Assembly: GCF_020531905.1 (NCBI RefSeq)
Contig: NZ_JAJAWG010000001.1
Span: 372,001-436,000 of the forward strand
Origin: Deefgea salmonis
Lineage (GTDB): Bacteria > Pseudomonadota > Gammaproteobacteria > Burkholderiales > Chitinibacteraceae
Direction of reading: 5' to 3'
DNA length: 64,000 nt
Shown here: positions 7,880 to 16,111 of the stretch, piece after piece
Numbering within the stretch: position 1 is the stretch's first letter
Layout of the letters: each line of letters begins with the position of its first letter
Notes under the pieces: model-generated
Databases searched by the model: none
Told to the model about the DNA's origin: nothing
What the model saw: only the letters and a program-made list of their open reading frames with translations
Program-made: the position numbers and the translations under genes

Positions 7880-8396
7880 GCGCGCAATTATTCGCATTGG
7901 TGACCCAACCTCACATGGCGGCACCGTGTTGGAAGGTTTTTCGACACTTAATGTTTACGGCAAAAACGCCGCAGGCATTGGTCATAAAGGGCATTGCCCT
8001 AAATGCAAAACGACCTTCACCATCATCGCTGGGGCGAGCAATTACGCCTTCATGGGCAAAAATGTCGCGGTTGAAGGGATGTTGACTTCATGTGGTGCAG
8101 TATTGATTGCCACGCAAGGGCAGGCTACGGTTGATAACACTCCGGGCGGCTCGAGCAGTGTAGTCGCCGCAGGCATGGCCACAGCTGCCGTGGCGGCATC
8201 AACATCAGTGGCCAACGACGACTATGAATATTTCTATACGGTCGAGCGTGATGATGGCTCGCCGATCAAGCTGGCCTATCGTGTGGACAACGGTGATGAA
8301 AAGCTCCATGAAGGTGAAATTTGCGGAGAGGGCAATACGGCAGCATTCCCGATGGATAACTCCGGTGAACCAACTTTCTGGATTCCAATGATATGA
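7872..8396 (+). CDS. PAAR domain protein (T6SS spike tip)
   Basis: The start is taken as GTG 7872, since the PAAR pattern begins directly after it: AERAIIRIGDPTSHGGTVLEG, then LNVYGKNAAGIGHKGHCPKC and MLTSCGAVLIATQG. This gives 174 residues. Earlier in-frame starts at 7800 would add a tail read from the previous gene. Residues 1-90 are the PAAR domain, with Cys and His positions suited to the metal at the spike tip. An Ala/Ser-rich linker (~93-112) follows, then a small C-terminal module (YFYTVERDDGSPIKLAYRVD), like the carrier domain found after PAAR in cargo-loading proteins. Its stop overlaps the next start by 4 bases (ATGA), so translation is probably coupled to the effector gene. Confidence 0.8.
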   Translation: MAERAIIRIGDPTSHGGTVLEGFSTLNVYGKNAAGIGHKGHCPKCKTTFTIIAGASNYAFMGKNVAVEGMLTSCGAVLIATQGQATVDNTPGGSSSVVAAGMATAAVAASTSVANDDYEYFYTVERDDGSPIKLAYRVDNGDEKLHEGEICGEGNTAAFPMDNSGEPTFWIPMI

Positions 8397-9001
8397 GTCT
8401 CGACGCACAAACAAGAAAACTGGCAGCAATCGCCTACGGGGAAGCATCTGGCGCCAATGATCCGAATGAAATTGGCGGTATTGCTTGGGCTGTAGCGAAC
8501 CGGGCGAGAGCTTGGGGCGGAAAAACAATTGATGGGCTGTTAGCCGCTGACCCTAACTATACCTACGCAGTCAAAGACGGTAATCAGCGATACGCCAAAC
8601 TCATGAAGGCCAGCGAGGATGCAATCTCCGCTGACAAAGGCATGTCACTGGCTGTCGATTGCGCAAAGAGCGCTTTGGCCAATGCGAGCAAGGACCCATC
8701 AAACGGTGCGTTCTGGTGGGATGGTTTGGATTTTAAGACCAACTTCGATAATCACCCCAAAGTGAAGGATGGCTTCCATATTGCGGATCCAAGTCACAAC
8801 ATTTTTGATGTAAAAGATGTGAGCCATCCTACAACGATTTACTGGAAGGTCAGGGATAAGAAAACTGGGAAAGAAGTGAACTCGAAGGTTCGTGGCTCAT
8901 TTCAATTTGTGTGGGTGTCAACCGCAGCTTACGGGAAGACAATTTTCTGGACGCATGACGCAGATTATCTTATCGCTACAGGAGGAAAGGCGTACCGATG
9001 A
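8393..9001 (+). CDS. Putative T6SS peptidoglycan hydrolase effector (lysozyme/SleB-like)
   Basis: A 202-residue protein without signal peptide. The N-terminus, LAAIAYGEASGANDPNEIGG followed by IAWAVANRARAW, resembles cell-wall hydrolases of the SleB/lysozyme-like type, in which the Glu of YGEAS (Glu17) would be the catalytic acid and the next helix packs the active site. The remainder (FWWDGLDFKTNFDNHPKVK, FQFVWVSTAAYGKTIFW) is aromatic-rich and not recognised. A hydrolase without its own export signal, made directly after a PAAR gene and before a secreted small protein (4-base overlaps on both sides), fits a T6SS cargo effector acting on the wall of rival cells. Enzyme activity and delivery are inferred. 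Confidence 0.62.
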   Translation: MSLDAQTRKLAAIAYGEASGANDPNEIGGIAWAVANRARAWGGKTIDGLLAADPNYTYAVKDGNQRYAKLMKASEDAISADKGMSLAVDCAKSALANASKDPSNGAFWWDGLDFKTNFDNHPKVKDGFHIADPSHNIFDVKDVSHPTTIYWKVRDKKTGKEVNSKVRGSFQFVWVSTAAYGKTIFWTHDADYLIATGGKAYR

Positions 9002-9657
9002 AAATCTTACCTATAGTCGCTATATGTTTGCCACTGGTTGTACAGGCTGAAGATGTTTTTCATGGATATGAAGCCTATTACAGCACATTGCCAGCGCGCT
9101 TGTTTCTGGGTGAAAGGCATGATTTACAGCTTGATAGTATTACGGAGAGCAATGACTTAGCCTATGCCTGGCAAGGCAGTGAGGCTGGGGCGCAGCATAG
9201 TGCGACACTTAGGGGTGGTCGTATTAAAGTTGATGGTAAGTTCTTGAAAAATCGATCAGTGAAGGCTTTTCCTGGCGAAGTTGTGGATGCAGGTGACCTT
9301 GGTCGCGGCTCAAGCGTTTTTTTTGCAAAGGGCTGGGCATGCTTGGAGGGTGTAGCTCCGTCGGCGTCTGGTACGGCGGTAAGACATAAATCTGTTTACC
9401 TGATACAACTCGACAAGCAGCATCCTAAGGCTTGGAAATTAGCCAGCCTCTTTGCCTCCTGCTCCAACATCCGCAAGAATATGGATGCAATCACATTTGA
9501 TAAGGCAGAGTATCTTTATCAAGAAGGGAGTGATACGCCCACTGGTATTGCCTTTACTGAGTATGCGATCCAAGGGAATGGCTTCGTGCAAGTAGGAAAC
9601 GAGCGAAAGGCATCCTTTGTTGAGGCTGGCAATGTATACAAGTTTTCTCTCAAATGA
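8998..9657 (+). CDS. Secreted protein, probable immunity to the upstream hydrolase
   Basis: A 219-residue protein with a clear Sec signal: MKILPIVAICLPLVVQA, with likely cleavage after VQA before EDVF. The mature part is mostly beta-type sequence with two cysteines (Cys at ~115 and ~150) that could pair in the periplasm. No family is recognised. Periplasmic location, the 4-base ATGA overlap with the hydrolase gene and the position at the end of the cassette make it the natural immunity candidate: T6SS wall-degrading effectors are neutralised by periplasmic proteins encoded just downstream. It could also be an accessory lipoprotein-like factor, but there is no lipobox. Confidence 0.55.
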   Translation: MKILPIVAICLPLVVQAEDVFHGYEAYYSTLPARLFLGERHDLQLDSITESNDLAYAWQGSEAGAQHSATLRGGRIKVDGKFLKNRSVKAFPGEVVDAGDLGRGSSVFFAKGWACLEGVAPSASGTAVRHKSVYLIQLDKQHPKAWKLASLFASCSNIRKNMDAITFDKAEYLYQEGSDTPTGIAFTEYAIQGNGFVQVGNERKASFVEAGNVYKFSLK

Positions 9658-9711
9658 GACGTGCATAATTTGGCTGTAACGGTAATGTGTTACGCGTTCC
9701 GCATCCCCCTA

Positions 9712-9732
9712 TGTCAGACTAGTTGTCGCCTC
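9712..9732 (+). repeat. IS3-family left inverted repeat (21 bp)
   Basis: It matches the reverse complement of 11356-11376 at 20 of 21 positions; position 6 is G here and A in the other end. Confidence 0.9.
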
Positions 9733-9769
9733 TGAATTTTCATTGGCTTGAAAAAACAGAGGCTTCAAC

Positions 9770-10267
9770 ATGCAAAAAATCACGTATTCTGACGACTTTA
9801 AACAGCAGGCTTTGAGCAAAGTTTATCAACGCCAAGGTCGCACGATTGAACCGGTAACTCAGGAACTTAATCTTTCTAAATTTACCCTGAAGGGCTGGAT
9901 GGCTGCCGCTAAGAAAACACAAATTCCAACGCCGATTGAGCGCGCGAAACGACCTGAAGATTGGTCGATTGAGGAACGCCTTTTGGCTCTGCAACAGAGT
10001 CATGGCTTACCTGAAATTGAGCTCAATGCGTGGTGCCGTCAGCAGGGTTTGTTTCCCCATCATTTAAGTCAGTGGCGAGCGGAATTTTGTACTCCGCCAG
10101 CCATTCAAAACAGTAAAGTCGATGCTCAGTCGATGCGTGAGCTGAAGAAAGCCAATCAACAGTTGCAGCGTGAATTGAACCGCAAAGACAAGGCATTGGC
10201 GGAGGCTGCGGCGCTGCTGATTTTGCAAAAAAAGTTCAATGCCTACCTGGAGGGCGCGGACGAATGA
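9770..10267 (+). CDS. IS3-family transposase OrfA
   Basis: A 165-residue DNA-binding subunit of the nested IS3-family element. The N-terminal HTH (YSDDFKQQALSKVYQRQGRT, then VTQELNLSKFTLKGWM) should recognise the IS ends. A second segment (PEIELNAWCRQQGLFPHHLS) looks like another HTH. The C-terminal part from residue ~125 (MRELKKANQQLQRELNRKDK) is the leucine-zipper-like coiled coil typical of IS3 OrfA. A slippery heptamer near the end allows a -1 shift into OrfB. The frame overlaps orfB by 4 bases. It appears intact. Confidence 0.85.
   Translation: MQKITYSDDFKQQALSKVYQRQGRTIEPVTQELNLSKFTLKGWMAAAKKTQIPTPIERAKRPEDWSIEERLLALQQSHGLPEIELNAWCRQQGLFPHHLSQWRAEFCTPPAIQNSKVDAQSMRELKKANQQLQRELNRKDKALAEAAALLILQKKFNAYLEGADE
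10228..10234 (+). promoter_or_regulatory. Programmed -1 frameshift heptamer A AAA AAG
   Basis: AAAAAAG lies in the correct register within orfA (codons AAA AAG at 10229-10234). A -1 slip enters the orfB frame, which is open from 10234 to the orfB ATG at 10264. This would give the OrfAB fusion transposase, as in other IS3 elements. Confidence 0.7.
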
Positions 10268-11343
10268 CGGCGCTGGCCGAGCGCCAGCTTTGCCTTGATT
10301 TGCTGCAAGAGGCCATTTTGGCAGGGGCTCGACAGACGTTGGCTTGCGCTATTCTCGGCTTCAATATCCGCACGATTCAGCGCTGGACTGACGGTGATAC
10401 GGTGATGATTGATCAGCGTCCATTGCAGAAGACAGTGCCCGTCCACAAGTTGACTTTAGCCGAGCGAGCGACTGTTTTGGCGGTGGCTAATTCCGCCGAA
10501 TTTGCGCATTTACCACCGAGCCAGATAGTCCCTCGATTAGCCGATCAGCAACGTTATATTGCTTCAGAATCAACGTTCTATCGGGTGCTGCGCGCAGCGG
10601 ATCAACTCCAACATCGTCGCGCCGAGCGTCCGGCGCAAGTGCGCAGTAAACCGAAGGCCTTGTGCGCCATCGCACCGAATCAATTGTATAGCTGGGACAT
10701 CACTTACTTGGCGAGCACGATTCAGGGAAAGTATTTTTACCTGTATATATTTCTCGATATATTCAGCCGAAAAATCATCGGCTGGCAGGTATACGCAGAA
10801 GAAAGCAGTCAAAACGCCAGCGACATGATGCAAGACATTTGCCGACGTGAACGCATCACTCGCGATCAGGTGGTATTGCACTCGGATAATGGCAGCTCAA
10901 TGAAGGGCTCGACGATGCTGGCAACGCTGCAATATTTAGGCGTAGCGGCGTCATTTAGCCGACCGGCAGTGAGCAATGACAACCCATACTCCGAGTCTTT
11001 ATTTAAAACGCTGAAATACCGCCCCATGCAGTTGCCCAAGCCATTTGAAGATTTACTGGCGGCACGGCAATGGGCGACGCAAGTGGTGCATTGGTACAAC
11101 GAAGAGCATCGTCATAGCAGCATAAAATACGTCACGCCGACCGAGCGCCATGCTGGCGAAGATCAGGCGTTGTTGGCGCAACGAATTGCCGTTTATGAAG
11201 CGGCGCGAGCTAAGAATCCACGGCGGTGGTCAAGCAAAACGCGCAACTGGGAAAGGACGAAAATTGTGCATTTGAATCCAGAAAAGCTATCCGATACAGA
11301 GGTCTTACTTGTAAGGGAAAAAATGGCGCAAAAGATGGCATAG
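10264..11343 (+). CDS. IS3-family transposase OrfB (DDE integrase domain)
   Basis: A 359-residue catalytic part. Residues ~1-130 hold HTH segments (ILGFNIRTIQRWTDG). The rve core begins near 140: SWDITYLAS has the first Asp, HSDNGSSMKG the second, and the third acid lies in NPYSESLFKTLKYRP, followed by WYNEEHRHSSIKYVTPTERH, the usual end of this transposase group. It is probably active as an OrfAB fusion made by -1 frameshifting, while OrfB alone may start at the ATG that overlaps the orfA stop. The C-terminal WERTKIVHLNPEK is common in one IS3 branch. It looks complete. Confidence 0.88.
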   Translation: MTALAERQLCLDLLQEAILAGARQTLACAILGFNIRTIQRWTDGDTVMIDQRPLQKTVPVHKLTLAERATVLAVANSAEFAHLPPSQIVPRLADQQRYIASESTFYRVLRAADQLQHRRAERPAQVRSKPKALCAIAPNQLYSWDITYLASTIQGKYFYLYIFLDIFSRKIIGWQVYAEESSQNASDMMQDICRRERITRDQVVLHSDNGSSMKGSTMLATLQYLGVAASFSRPAVSNDNPYSESLFKTLKYRPMQLPKPFEDLLAARQWATQVVHWYNEEHRHSSIKYVTPTERHAGEDQALLAQRIAVYEAARAKNPRRWSSKTRNWERTKIVHLNPEKLSDTEVLLVREKMAQKMA

Positions 11344-11355
11344 GATTTAACGATT

Positions 11356-11376
11356 GAGGCGACAACTAGTTTGACA
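11356..11376 (-). repeat. IS3-family right inverted repeat (21 bp)
   Basis: Reverse complement of the left end at 9712-9732 with one mismatch. It marks the IS end 101 bases before tnpA. Confidence 0.9.
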
Positions 11377-11477
11377 ATTACCGGCATCACCATTATGCGC
11401 GGCGGCGGATTACTTTAACGCACTCAAGTAAAACGGACGTGTATCCCTTCACCTTTATTGCACAGAGGCAGTAAGCG

Positions 11478-14471
11478 ATGCCCGTTGGTTTTCTAACTCA
11501 AGAACAACGCGATGGCTTTGGCCAGTATGTCGGCTCACCCAGTCGCGAAGAGTTGGAGCGTTATTTTTATCTGAGCGATGAAGATCGTGAAGTCATCCAA
11601 AAATTACGGGGTGATCACTCAAGATTAGGCTATGCCATTTTGTTGAGCACCGTGCGTTTTATTGGCGGTTTTCCCGACAAACCCATGACGGTTCCACTAG
11701 AAGTTCAGCATGTTTTGATGCGTCAACTATCAATTGCAGAACCTGACTGCCTACTGCGCTATAGCGATCATCGCCGCTGGATACATGCTTCCGACATTCA
11801 ACAACGTTACGGCTATAGCCACTTTACCGACCATAACGTTGGTTTTCGTTTGAGCCGATGGTTATATGCGCTCTGCTGGACAGGGACCGATCGTCCCAGT
11901 GTGCTGTTTGAGCGAGCAACAACCTGGCTGCTAACCCACAAAGTACTTTTGCCAGGTGTTTCCCAGCTTGAGCGGTTCGTTGCCCAACTTCGTAGTCGGG
12001 TTGAGGAACGTCTTTGGCACACGCTGGGGCGTAGCGTGACCGAACAACAACGCCAGCTGCTATTAAAACTGCTGGCTGTTGAGGAGGGTAATCGCGGCTC
12101 ACGATTAGATCAGCTACGTTCCGGCCCTGTCATGGTTAGCGGCCCTTCGCTGGTGAAAGCGCTACTCCGGCTCGATGATGTCCGTGGTTTCGGTATTACT
12201 CTGCCAGCCGCAGCACATATTCCGCCGAGCCGAATTGCGGCTTTGGCTCGCTTTGCCAATACAGCCAAAGTGACGGCCATTAACCGATTACCCCCGGCAA
12301 GGCAGTTGGCCACACTGGTGGCTTTCGCCGTTTGCCTTGAAGCGACCGCCCACGACGATGCACTGGAAGTACTGGAAGCCTTGCTGCGCGACATTTTCAG
12401 CAATGCTGAAAAAGCGGATAAAAAAGCACGTCTGCGCACGCTGAAAGATTTGGATCGATCAGCAGCCACGCTGGCCGCTGCCTGCAAAATGGTACTGGAT
12501 GCCTCCATCGCTGACGGTACATTGCGAAATGAATTATTCGCCAGCCTGCCCCGAGCGGAATTAGAAAAAGCCTTGGAAGAAGTCAACGCGCTGATTCGCC
12601 CTGCGAATGATGTTTTTCTTCATGCGTTGGAAGAACGGTATCGTGGTGTTCGCCGTTTCTTGCCGGATTTATTGGCACGATTACATTTCGGTGCCAATCC
12701 AACAGGCGAAGCCGTCGTTGCCGGTCTGGAATGGCTGCATAAAAACCTGAAGCGCAAACAAGCCGAAAGCGATGCACCACAAGATGTAGTGGCTAAGTCT
12801 TGGAAAAAGCACATATTTGGTAAAGATGGTGAACTGGATATGCGCGCCTATGTATTTTGTGTACTGGATGAGCTACGCACGGCCTTGCGCCGTCGGGATG
12901 TGTATGTCTCGCCAAGTTGGCGCTACGCCGACCCACGCCTTGGTTTGCTCGACGGTGCGGAATGGTTGGCAGCACGCCCCATTGTGTGCCGATCACTAGG
13001 GTTGACCATCGAGGCCAAGCCCACGTTGGATGCACTCACCGCAGAACTGGATGCAACTTGGCTGACGGTTGCAAAACGCTTGCCAGAAAATTCGGCCATT
13101 CAGCTGACCGAAACCGAGGAAGGAAAAACCGAATTATCACTTGGGGCGTTAGACAAGCTGGACGAACCACCGTCTTTATTGCAACTGCGTGCCGCAGTCG
13201 CTGATTTGATGCCGCGTGTCGATCTGCCGGAGATTTTGCTGGAGGTTGCTGCACGAACAGGTTTTACCAGTGCCTTTGCGCATGTTTCTGAACGTAATGC
13301 CCGTGCCGATAACTTTGCCACCAGCTTATGCGCGGTATTATTGGGCGATGCTTGTAATACCGGGCTGGAGCCCTTGATTCGAGCAGACATACCGGCCTTA
13401 CGGCGTGATCGGCTGTCTTGGGTAAGCCAAAACTACATTCGTGACGACACCTTGGCTGCTGCCAATGCCATTTTGGTTTCAATGCAAAGCCAACTTGAAT
13501 TGGCGCAAGCGTGGGGTGGTGGTGAAGTCGCTTCTGCCGATGGCATGCGCTTTGTCGTACCGGTGCGCACCGTTCATTCAGGCCCCAATCCAAAATATTT
13601 TGGTTCTGGTCGAGGCGTGACTTGGTACAACATGATTTCAGATCAGTTTTCAGGGCTGAACGCCATCACAGTGCCAGGTACGCTACGCGACAGTTTGGTA
13701 CTGCTGGCCGTGGTGCTAGAACAGCAAACCGAATTACAGCCCACCCAAATTATGACCGACACCGGCGCTTATAGCGATGTGGTTTTTGGTTTGTTTCGCT
13801 TGCTGGGCTACCACTTCAGCCCACGGTTGGCCGATGTCGGCGGTACCCGATTCTGGCGCTCAAGGCCGGATGCCGATTATGGCCAACTGAACGGGCTGGC
13901 TAAACAGTCGGTCAAACTGGAGTTAATTACCGAGCATTGGGATGATTTGCTACGGTTAGCCGGTTCGTTAAAGCTTGGCCGCATTCCGGCCACTGGCATT
14001 ATGCGCACCTTGCAAACTGGGGATAGGCCAACCCGCCTGGCGCAAGCTCTGGCCGAATTTGGCCGGCTGGAAAAAACGCTGCACATGCTGACCTACATTG
14101 ATGATGAATCAAAACGCCGCGCAACGTTAACCCAACTTAATCGAGGAGAAAGCCGACATAGTTTGGCGCGTGCTGTTTTTCATGGGAAACGGGGTGAACT
14201 GCGCCAGCGTTATCGTGAAGGCCAAGAAGATCAACTGAGTACGCTGGGTTTGGTGGTCAATATGATTGTGTTGTGGAATACGATTTACATGACGGCAGCG
14301 CTGAAGCAGCTCAAAGGACAAGGCTACCCGATTCTGGATGCAGACGTCGCACGGCTATCGCCGCTGGGCTGGGAGCATATCAATATGCTGGGGCGGTATT
14401 CATTTTTGGTGCCGGATGAAGTCGCCAGAGGCGAGCTTCGACCACTCAGAAATCCAGCTGACGACCTGTAA
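11478..14471 (+). CDS. tnpA: Tn3-family transposase
   Basis: A 997-residue replicative transposase, the usual length for the family. The N-terminal region (FLTQEQRDGFGQYVGSPSRE, then LSDEDREVIQKLRGDHSRLG) is the inverted-repeat-binding part. The RNase H-like core carries the DDE residues: Asp688 in ASADGMRF, Asp761 in MTDTGAYSD and Glu891 in LNRGESRH. The 130-residue gap from the second Asp to the Glu equals that of Tn3. Other signatures are TWYNMISDQFSGLNAITVPG and GQEDQLSTLGLVVN. The reading frame is intact, and AGAGGCAG precedes the ATG. It ends 16 bases before the right inverted repeat. Confidence 0.96.
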   Translation: MPVGFLTQEQRDGFGQYVGSPSREELERYFYLSDEDREVIQKLRGDHSRLGYAILLSTVRFIGGFPDKPMTVPLEVQHVLMRQLSIAEPDCLLRYSDHRRWIHASDIQQRYGYSHFTDHNVGFRLSRWLYALCWTGTDRPSVLFERATTWLLTHKVLLPGVSQLERFVAQLRSRVEERLWHTLGRSVTEQQRQLLLKLLAVEEGNRGSRLDQLRSGPVMVSGPSLVKALLRLDDVRGFGITLPAAAHIPPSRIAALARFANTAKVTAINRLPPARQLATLVAFAVCLEATAHDDALEVLEALLRDIFSNAEKADKKARLRTLKDLDRSAATLAAACKMVLDASIADGTLRNELFASLPRAELEKALEEVNALIRPANDVFLHALEERYRGVRRFLPDLLARLHFGANPTGEAVVAGLEWLHKNLKRKQAESDAPQDVVAKSWKKHIFGKDGELDMRAYVFCVLDELRTALRRRDVYVSPSWRYADPRLGLLDGAEWLAARPIVCRSLGLTIEAKPTLDALTAELDATWLTVAKRLPENSAIQLTETEEGKTELSLGALDKLDEPPSLLQLRAAVADLMPRVDLPEILLEVAARTGFTSAFAHVSERNARADNFATSLCAVLLGDACNTGLEPLIRADIPALRRDRLSWVSQNYIRDDTLAAANAILVSMQSQLELAQAWGGGEVASADGMRFVVPVRTVHSGPNPKYFGSGRGVTWYNMISDQFSGLNAITVPGTLRDSLVLLAVVLEQQTELQPTQIMTDTGAYSDVVFGLFRLLGYHFSPRLADVGGTRFWRSRPDADYGQLNGLAKQSVKLELITEHWDDLLRLAGSLKLGRIPATGIMRTLQTGDRPTRLAQALAEFGRLEKTLHMLTYIDDESKRRATLTQLNRGESRHSLARAVFHGKRGELRQRYREGQEDQLSTLGLVVNMIVLWNTIYMTAALKQLKGQGYPILDADVARLSPLGWEHINMLGRYSFLVPDEVARGELRPLRNPADDL

Positions 14472-14487
14472 ATAAAGCCAATTAGGG

Positions 14488-14525
14488 CTTACGTTGGTTT
14501 TTGGTTCCATTGCTCCCTAAACCCC
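14488..14525 (-). repeat. Tn3-family right inverted repeat (38 bp)
   Basis: On the minus strand it starts GGGGTTTAGGGAGC and ends CCAACGTAAG; 37 of 38 bases match the left end at 6331-6368. Confidence 0.95.
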
Positions 14526-14530
14526 ATAAA
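14526..14530. repeat. Target site duplication ATAAA, right copy
   Basis: The five bases after the right inverted repeat are identical to 6326-6330. Confidence 0.95.
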
Positions 14531-14720
14531 CACGAGTGTGTCGCGCGAAGCGTTGCGCACCCTAACCAACAAAAATATTACGCCTTGAATCGCCACGAAC
14601 AGAGCGTGAGCCGCGATGTAAAACCAAGCGGCAACAGACTCTAGGGGTGCTCTCTCGCGCTGACTTCAGGGCAAAATCTCTCATTTAAACTTCGCATCTT
14701 CGTAATCAGAAAATCAATAT

Positions 14721-14765
14721 GTATTGCCATGCAGCGCTTGTAAAATGCCGTCTACATGGCAATAC
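14721..14765. repeat. Inverted repeat downstream of tyrS
   Basis: GTATTGCCATG (14721-14731) and CATGGCAATAC (14755-14765) are perfect 11-bp complements around a 23-base loop. It lies just past the tyrS stop and may end its transcript or protect its 3' end. The GGTATTGC-like ends resemble the hairpins at 47276 and 1576. Confidence 0.6.
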
Positions 14766-14772
14766 CCAGCAA

Positions 14773-16047
14773 TTACAGCCAAACCACTAGTGCATGATTT
14801 TTCTTGCCACGACGAAGGAGGGTGTAATGGCCGAATTTGTAATCGGCTTCGGTAATTGTCGCGGTTAAATCAGTGATTTTTGCGCCGTTGACAATCGCTG
14901 CGCCGCTTTCAATAAAGCCACGAGCTTGGCTTTTTGACGTTGCGAGCTCAGTCGCGGCCAAGACATCAATCAAACCATTGGCGTCGCGCGCCAGCTCGAA
15001 TGTTGGTAAGCCATCGAGTGCCAGTTGCTCAAAATCAAGCTCGGTGAGGGCGTTTTGGTCTTCAGCAAACAGACTTTGGCTAATGCGCTCAGCAGCGATC
15101 ACCGCGTCTTTGCCGTGAACGAGTTCAGTCACTTGTTCGGCCAAGATGCGTTGGGCTTCGGGTTTTTTGCCGGACGCTAAATCGGTCGCTTCAATCGCCG
15201 CGATTTCATCCACGCTTAGGAAAGTGAAGTAGCGCAGGAATTTGTATGCGTCGGCATCTGCAGTCGAAAGCCAGAATTGGTAGAACTTGTACGGTGAGGT
15301 TTTTTTGCGATCGAGCCAAATGGTGCCGCTTTCGGTTTTGCCAAATTTGGTGCCGTCAGACTTGGTCACCAAAGGCATGGTCAGGCCATGTACGGATTGT
15401 TGGCGCATACGGCGCGTTAAATCAGTGCCGGCCGTGATATTGCCCCATTGATCTGAGCCGCCGATTTGCAATTGGCAGCCGTATTGTTCATTGAGCACGA
15501 CAAAATCGTAACCTTGCAGCAGGCTGTAGGTGAATTCGGTAAACGAAATGCCGTCGCCGTCGCGGTTAATTCGTTGTTTTACTGATTCTTTGTTAATCAT
15601 ATTGTTAACAGAGAAGTGTTTGCCGATGTCGCGCAAGAACGCCAAGATGTCCATCTTGGCGTACCAGTCATGATTGTTGGCCATGATGGCGGCGTTATTG
15701 CCTTCGAAATTTAAAAACGGTGAAACTTGGCTGCGGATTTTGCCTACCCAGCCTTCGATGACGTCCAGTGTATTGAGCTTGCGCTCGGCGGCTTTAAACG
15801 ATGGGTCGCCAATCATGCCGGTAGCGCCGCCAACCAAGGCGATGGGTTTGTGACCAGCTTGTTGGAAACGCTTTAGTACCAAAATAGGCACCAAGCTACC
15901 GATGTGCAGACTGTCTGCGGTCGGGTCAAAGCCGCAATACAGGGTGATGGCTTGTTCACTCATGAGTTTGCCAAGTGCAGCGGCGTCGGTTTGTTGGGCG
16001 ATGAGGCCGCGCTGTTCTAAGTCAGCCAATAAATCAAATTGAGTCAT
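14773..16047 (-). CDS. tyrS: Tyrosyl-tRNA synthetase
   Basis: A class I aminoacyl-tRNA synthetase that charges tRNA-Tyr in the cytoplasm. At 424 residues it has the standard bacterial TyrRS length. The catalytic domain shows [18 protein letters not shown] (HIGH-type motif HIGS, ~47-50) and KFGKTESG (KMSKS-type KFGKT, ~233). [12 protein letters not shown] binds tyrosine and tRNA. The C-terminal S4-like RNA-binding domain runs from about 355 ([20 protein letters not shown]). Start at ATG 16047. It ends leftwards toward the transposon, 243 bases from the right duplication. The transposon does not disturb it. Confidence 0.97.
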   Translation of the reverse strand: MTQFDLLADLEQRGLIAQQTDAAALGKLMSEQAITLYCGFDPTADSLHIGSLVPILVLKRFQQAGHKPIALVGGATGMIGDPSFKAAERKLNTLDVIEGWVGKIRSQVSPFLNFEGNNAAIMANNHDWYAKMDILAFLRDIGKHFSVNNMINKESVKQRINRDGDGISFTEFTYSLLQGYDFVVLNEQYGCQLQIGGSDQWGNITAGTDLTRRMRQQSVHGLTMPLVTKSDGTKFGKTESGTIWLDRKKTSPYKFYQFWLSTADADAYKFLRYFTFLSVDEIAAIEATDLASGKKPEAQRILAEQVTELVHGKDAVIAAERISQSLFAEDQNALTELDFEQLALDGLPTFELARDANGLIDVLAATELATSKSQARGFIESGAAIVNGAKITDLTATITEADYKFGHYTLLRRGKKNHALVVWL

Positions 16048-16111
16048 TTGTTTTCCTTCTTAATCACAATAATAATGGGTATGTACTGCAAAGCATTGTC
16101 TTTCACTGTTG

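Larger units (their letters stand above)
9712..11376 (+). mobile_element. IS3-family insertion sequence nested in the transposon
   Basis: A 1665-bp element with 21-bp terminal inverted repeats: 9712-9732 (starts TGTCAGACTAG) and 11356-11376 (reverse complement starts TGTCAAACTAG), one mismatch. Both start TG and end CA, as in the IS3 family. It encodes OrfA and OrfB with a frameshift signal between them. The bases flanking it are CTA on the left and ATT on the right, so no 3-4 bp target duplication is visible. Either it arrived with a deletion or rearrangement, or flanking DNA has recombined since. It separates the cargo from tnpA. Confidence 0.9.
6331..14525. mobile_element. Tn3-family transposon carrying a PAAR/effector/immunity cassette
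   Basis: An 8195-bp element bounded by 38-bp inverted repeats (6331-6368 and 14488-14525) that differ at one base. Both begin GGGG and end in TAAG, the Tn3-family signature, and are flanked by 5-bp ATAAA duplications. Order: tnpR (minus, nonsense codon), a res-like region, HTH-PAAR fusion, PAAR, lysozyme-like gene, secreted small protein (all plus), an IS3-family element, then tnpA (plus). tnpA looks intact, so transposition to the cointegrate stage should be possible; resolution would need a resolvase from elsewhere or readthrough of the stop. The duplicated target and near-identical ends suggest a fairly recent arrival. Cargo roles are inferred. Confidence 0.95.

Noticed and set aside
7800-8396. 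Longer form of the second PAAR protein starting at 7800
   Set aside because: The extra 24 residues are read from inside the previous gene in another frame. PAAR homology begins directly after GTG 7872, which overlaps the previous stop by 8 bases.
9681-9695. GTAAC/GTTAC short repeat after the immunity gene as terminator
   Set aside because: Five-base arms without a T-run are too weak.
12110-12586. Long antisense frames inside tnpA
   Set aside because: They mirror the tnpA coding pattern in other frames and have no independent support.
6331-14525. T6SS structural genes (tss, vgrG, hcp) in the transposon
   Set aside because: None is present here or elsewhere in the window; only PAAR-type and cargo proteins are seen.
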